Part shown: in pieces, positions 62,956-64,000 of the stretch
Position numbering within the stretch: the stretch's first letter is position 1
Layout of the letters: each line of letters opens with the position of its first letter
Source: an uncultured Hyphomonas sp.
Lineage (GTDB): Bacteria; Pseudomonadota; Alphaproteobacteria; Caulobacterales; Hyphomonadaceae
Length of the DNA: 64,000 nt
Assembly: GCF_963678195.1 (NCBI RefSeq)
Contig: NZ_OY782759.1
Span: 2,728,001 to 2,792,000, forward strand
Reading direction: 5' to 3'
Notes under the pieces: model-generated
The model's database searches: none
Seen by the model: the letters and a program-made list of their open reading frames with translations, nothing else
Told to the model about the DNA's origin: nothing
Program-made: the position numbers and the translations under genes

Positions 62956-63108
62956 GACGGATCCCTCATGGCTTGTGTGGACACTGCACTGACGGTCAGA
63001 TCAGCACATCCCCAGCCACCTTGTGGAAACTACGGCAAAAACAGCGCCCCGCGCCACTCAGGCAGGCCACAATTTTTTGTAATGTTCAGCTGGCCTTATC
63101 CGGCCACC

Positions 63109-64000
63109 TTAATCCTTCAGCATATCCCGGCTGATGATGACGCGCATGATCTCGTTCGTGCCTTCCAGGATCTGGTGCACTCTCAGGTCACGGACGATGC
63201 GTTCCACGCCATAGTCGGCGAGATAGCCATAGCCGCCATGGATCTGCAGCGCGTCATTGGCCACCTTGAACGCCGTGTCCGTCACGAAGCGCTTCGCCAT
63301 GGCGCACCAGCGCGTCGCGGACGGGTCCTTGCGGTCGAGCCGGCCGGCGGCTTCGTACAGCATCACCCGCGCGGCCTGCAGTTCGGTCTCCATGTCGGCC
63401 AGCTTGAACTGGGTGGCCTGGAAGTCCGCAATCGCCTTGCCGAACTGGCTGCGCTCCTTCGCATAGGCCAGCGCTTTGTCGAGCGCGAGCTGGGCACCGC
63501 CAAGCGCCGAGGCAGCAATGTTCAGGCGCCCGCCGTCCAGGCCCGCCATGGCAAATTTGAAGCCATGGCCTTCCTCGCCTACACGGTTTGCCGCAGGGAC
63601 GCGTACACCGTCGAGGATCACCTGCCGGGTCGGCTGGTTTTTCCAGCCCATCTTGCGTTCGTTCGCGCCGAAGCTGAGCCCCGGCGCATCCTTCGGGATG
63701 ATGAAAGTCGACACGCCCTTCGCGCCATCATCTGAGGTGCGCGCCATCAGGACGTAGACGTCAGACGTTCCCGCGCCAGAGATGAATTGTTTCGTGCCGG
63801 TAATGACGTATTCGTCGCCCTCGCGGACAGCCCTGGTCTTGAGGCTTGCGGCGTCAGATCCGGCGCCCGGCTCGGTCAGGCAGTAGGAGGCGATCAGCTC
63901 CATGCTGGTCAGGCGCGGCAGCCATGCCTGACGCTGTTCGTCACTGCCGAACGTGTCGATCATCCAGCTCGCCATATTGTGGATGGAGATGAAGGCCGCC
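63109..64000 (-). CDS. Isobutyryl-CoA dehydrogenase-like acyl-CoA dehydrogenase (partial, 5' end beyond the edge)
   Basis: The frame continues through the right edge with AAFISIHNMASWMID, so the apparent ATG at 63975 is internal and the N-terminal part of the protein is missing. Motifs YCLTEPGAGSDAASLKT, FISGAGTSDVYVLMART, KMGWKNQPTRQVILDGVRVPAANR, LDGGRLNIAASALGGAQ and HQILEGTNEIMRVII (catalytic Glu) match ACAD8-type isobutyryl-CoA dehydrogenase. It would convert isobutyryl-CoA to methacrylyl-CoA in valine degradation. Confidence 0.9.
   Translation of the reverse strand, partial: AAFISIHNMASWMIDTFGSDEQRQAWLPRLTSMELIASYCLTEPGAGSDAASLKTRAVREGDEYVITGTKQFISGAGTSDVYVLMARTSDDGAKGVSTFIIPKDAPGLSFGANERKMGWKNQPTRQVILDGVRVPAANRVGEEGHGFKFAMAGLDGGRLNIAASALGGAQLALDKALAYAKERSQFGKAIADFQATQFKLADMETELQAARVMLYEAAGRLDRKDPSATRWCAMAKRFVTDTAFKVANDALQIHGGYGYLADYGVERIVRDLRVHQILEGTNEIMRVIISRDMLKD

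Noticed and set aside
1..64000. CRISPR array, riboswitch or complete IS element
   Set aside because: No regularly spaced repeats, no recognised riboswitch core and no transposase or integrase domain were seen in any frame.

Overview
The window (64 kb, GC-rich apart from a few patches) looks like the chromosome of an aerobic alphaproteobacterium. Gene content, many short Ala/Pro-rich lipoproteins, a MutL carrying the endonuclease motif, and many acyl-CoA dehydrogenases would fit a marine Hyphomonadaceae-like organism. No rRNA or other decisive marker is present, so the family name is inference. I count about 61 protein genes and one tRNA (Thr, UGU). I see no CRISPR array, complete insertion sequence or prophage.

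Region 1 (1-15.3 kb) is a branched-chain amino acid block. On the minus strand, in transcription order: bkdA1-bkdA2-bkdB-lpd (branched-chain 2-oxoacid dehydrogenase), a class IV aminotransferase, then leuC and leuD of leucine biosynthesis. A divergent Lrp/AsnC gene (bkdR) faces bkdA1. Next come a minus-strand LysR regulator and a plus-strand, overlapping set: isovaleryl-CoA dehydrogenase, methylcrotonyl-CoA carboxylase beta and alpha, a MaoC-fold hydratase and a CitE-like lyase. Together these can carry leucine through transamination, oxidative decarboxylation, dehydrogenation, carboxylation, hydration and C-C cleavage. The last two steps use MaoC + CitE proteins where most proteobacteria use LiuC + LiuE; this resembles the Mycobacterium tuberculosis bkd-citE-maoC-fadE19-accA1-accD1 cluster.

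Region 2 (15.3-33.4 kb) is mostly housekeeping: a gene-poor stretch ending in tRNA-Thr, an OmpA-like protein, metG, a conserved membrane protein, a DUF938 methyltransferase, an aldo/keto reductase, an acyl-CoA synthetase, two related lipoproteins, xseB-ispA-dxs, a histidine phosphatase, lepB, an MBL hydrolase, an RluF-like pseudouridine synthase, a Bcr/CflA-like exporter with a palindromic upstream region, and a cold-shock gene with a clear terminator.

Region 3 (33.4-54.9 kb) holds envelope and catabolic genes: a DUF3833 lipoprotein, a long acyl-CoA dehydrogenase, a YceI lipoprotein beside a cytochrome b561-YceI fusion, tsaC, a PaiB-like protein, a D-2-hydroxyacid dehydrogenase, a serine hydrolase, an LldD-like oxidase, an alpha/beta hydrolase, HAD phosphatase, mutL, a lipoprotein cytochrome c, a MarR/LdtR-like regulator with a perfect operator-like palindrome, a DUF805 protein with a cold-shock-like head, HIBCH, PilZ, TauD and AidB-like genes.

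Region 4 (54.9-64 kb) contains two AT-richer patches. One, bounded by near-identical 27-bp direct repeats, carries a single unknown membrane protein. The other carries a stand-alone ComEC-like metallo-beta-lactamase-fold protein. Around them are a large zinc metalloprotease, a CPBP protease, an APC permease, a lipoprotein and an isobutyryl-CoA dehydrogenase cut by the right edge.
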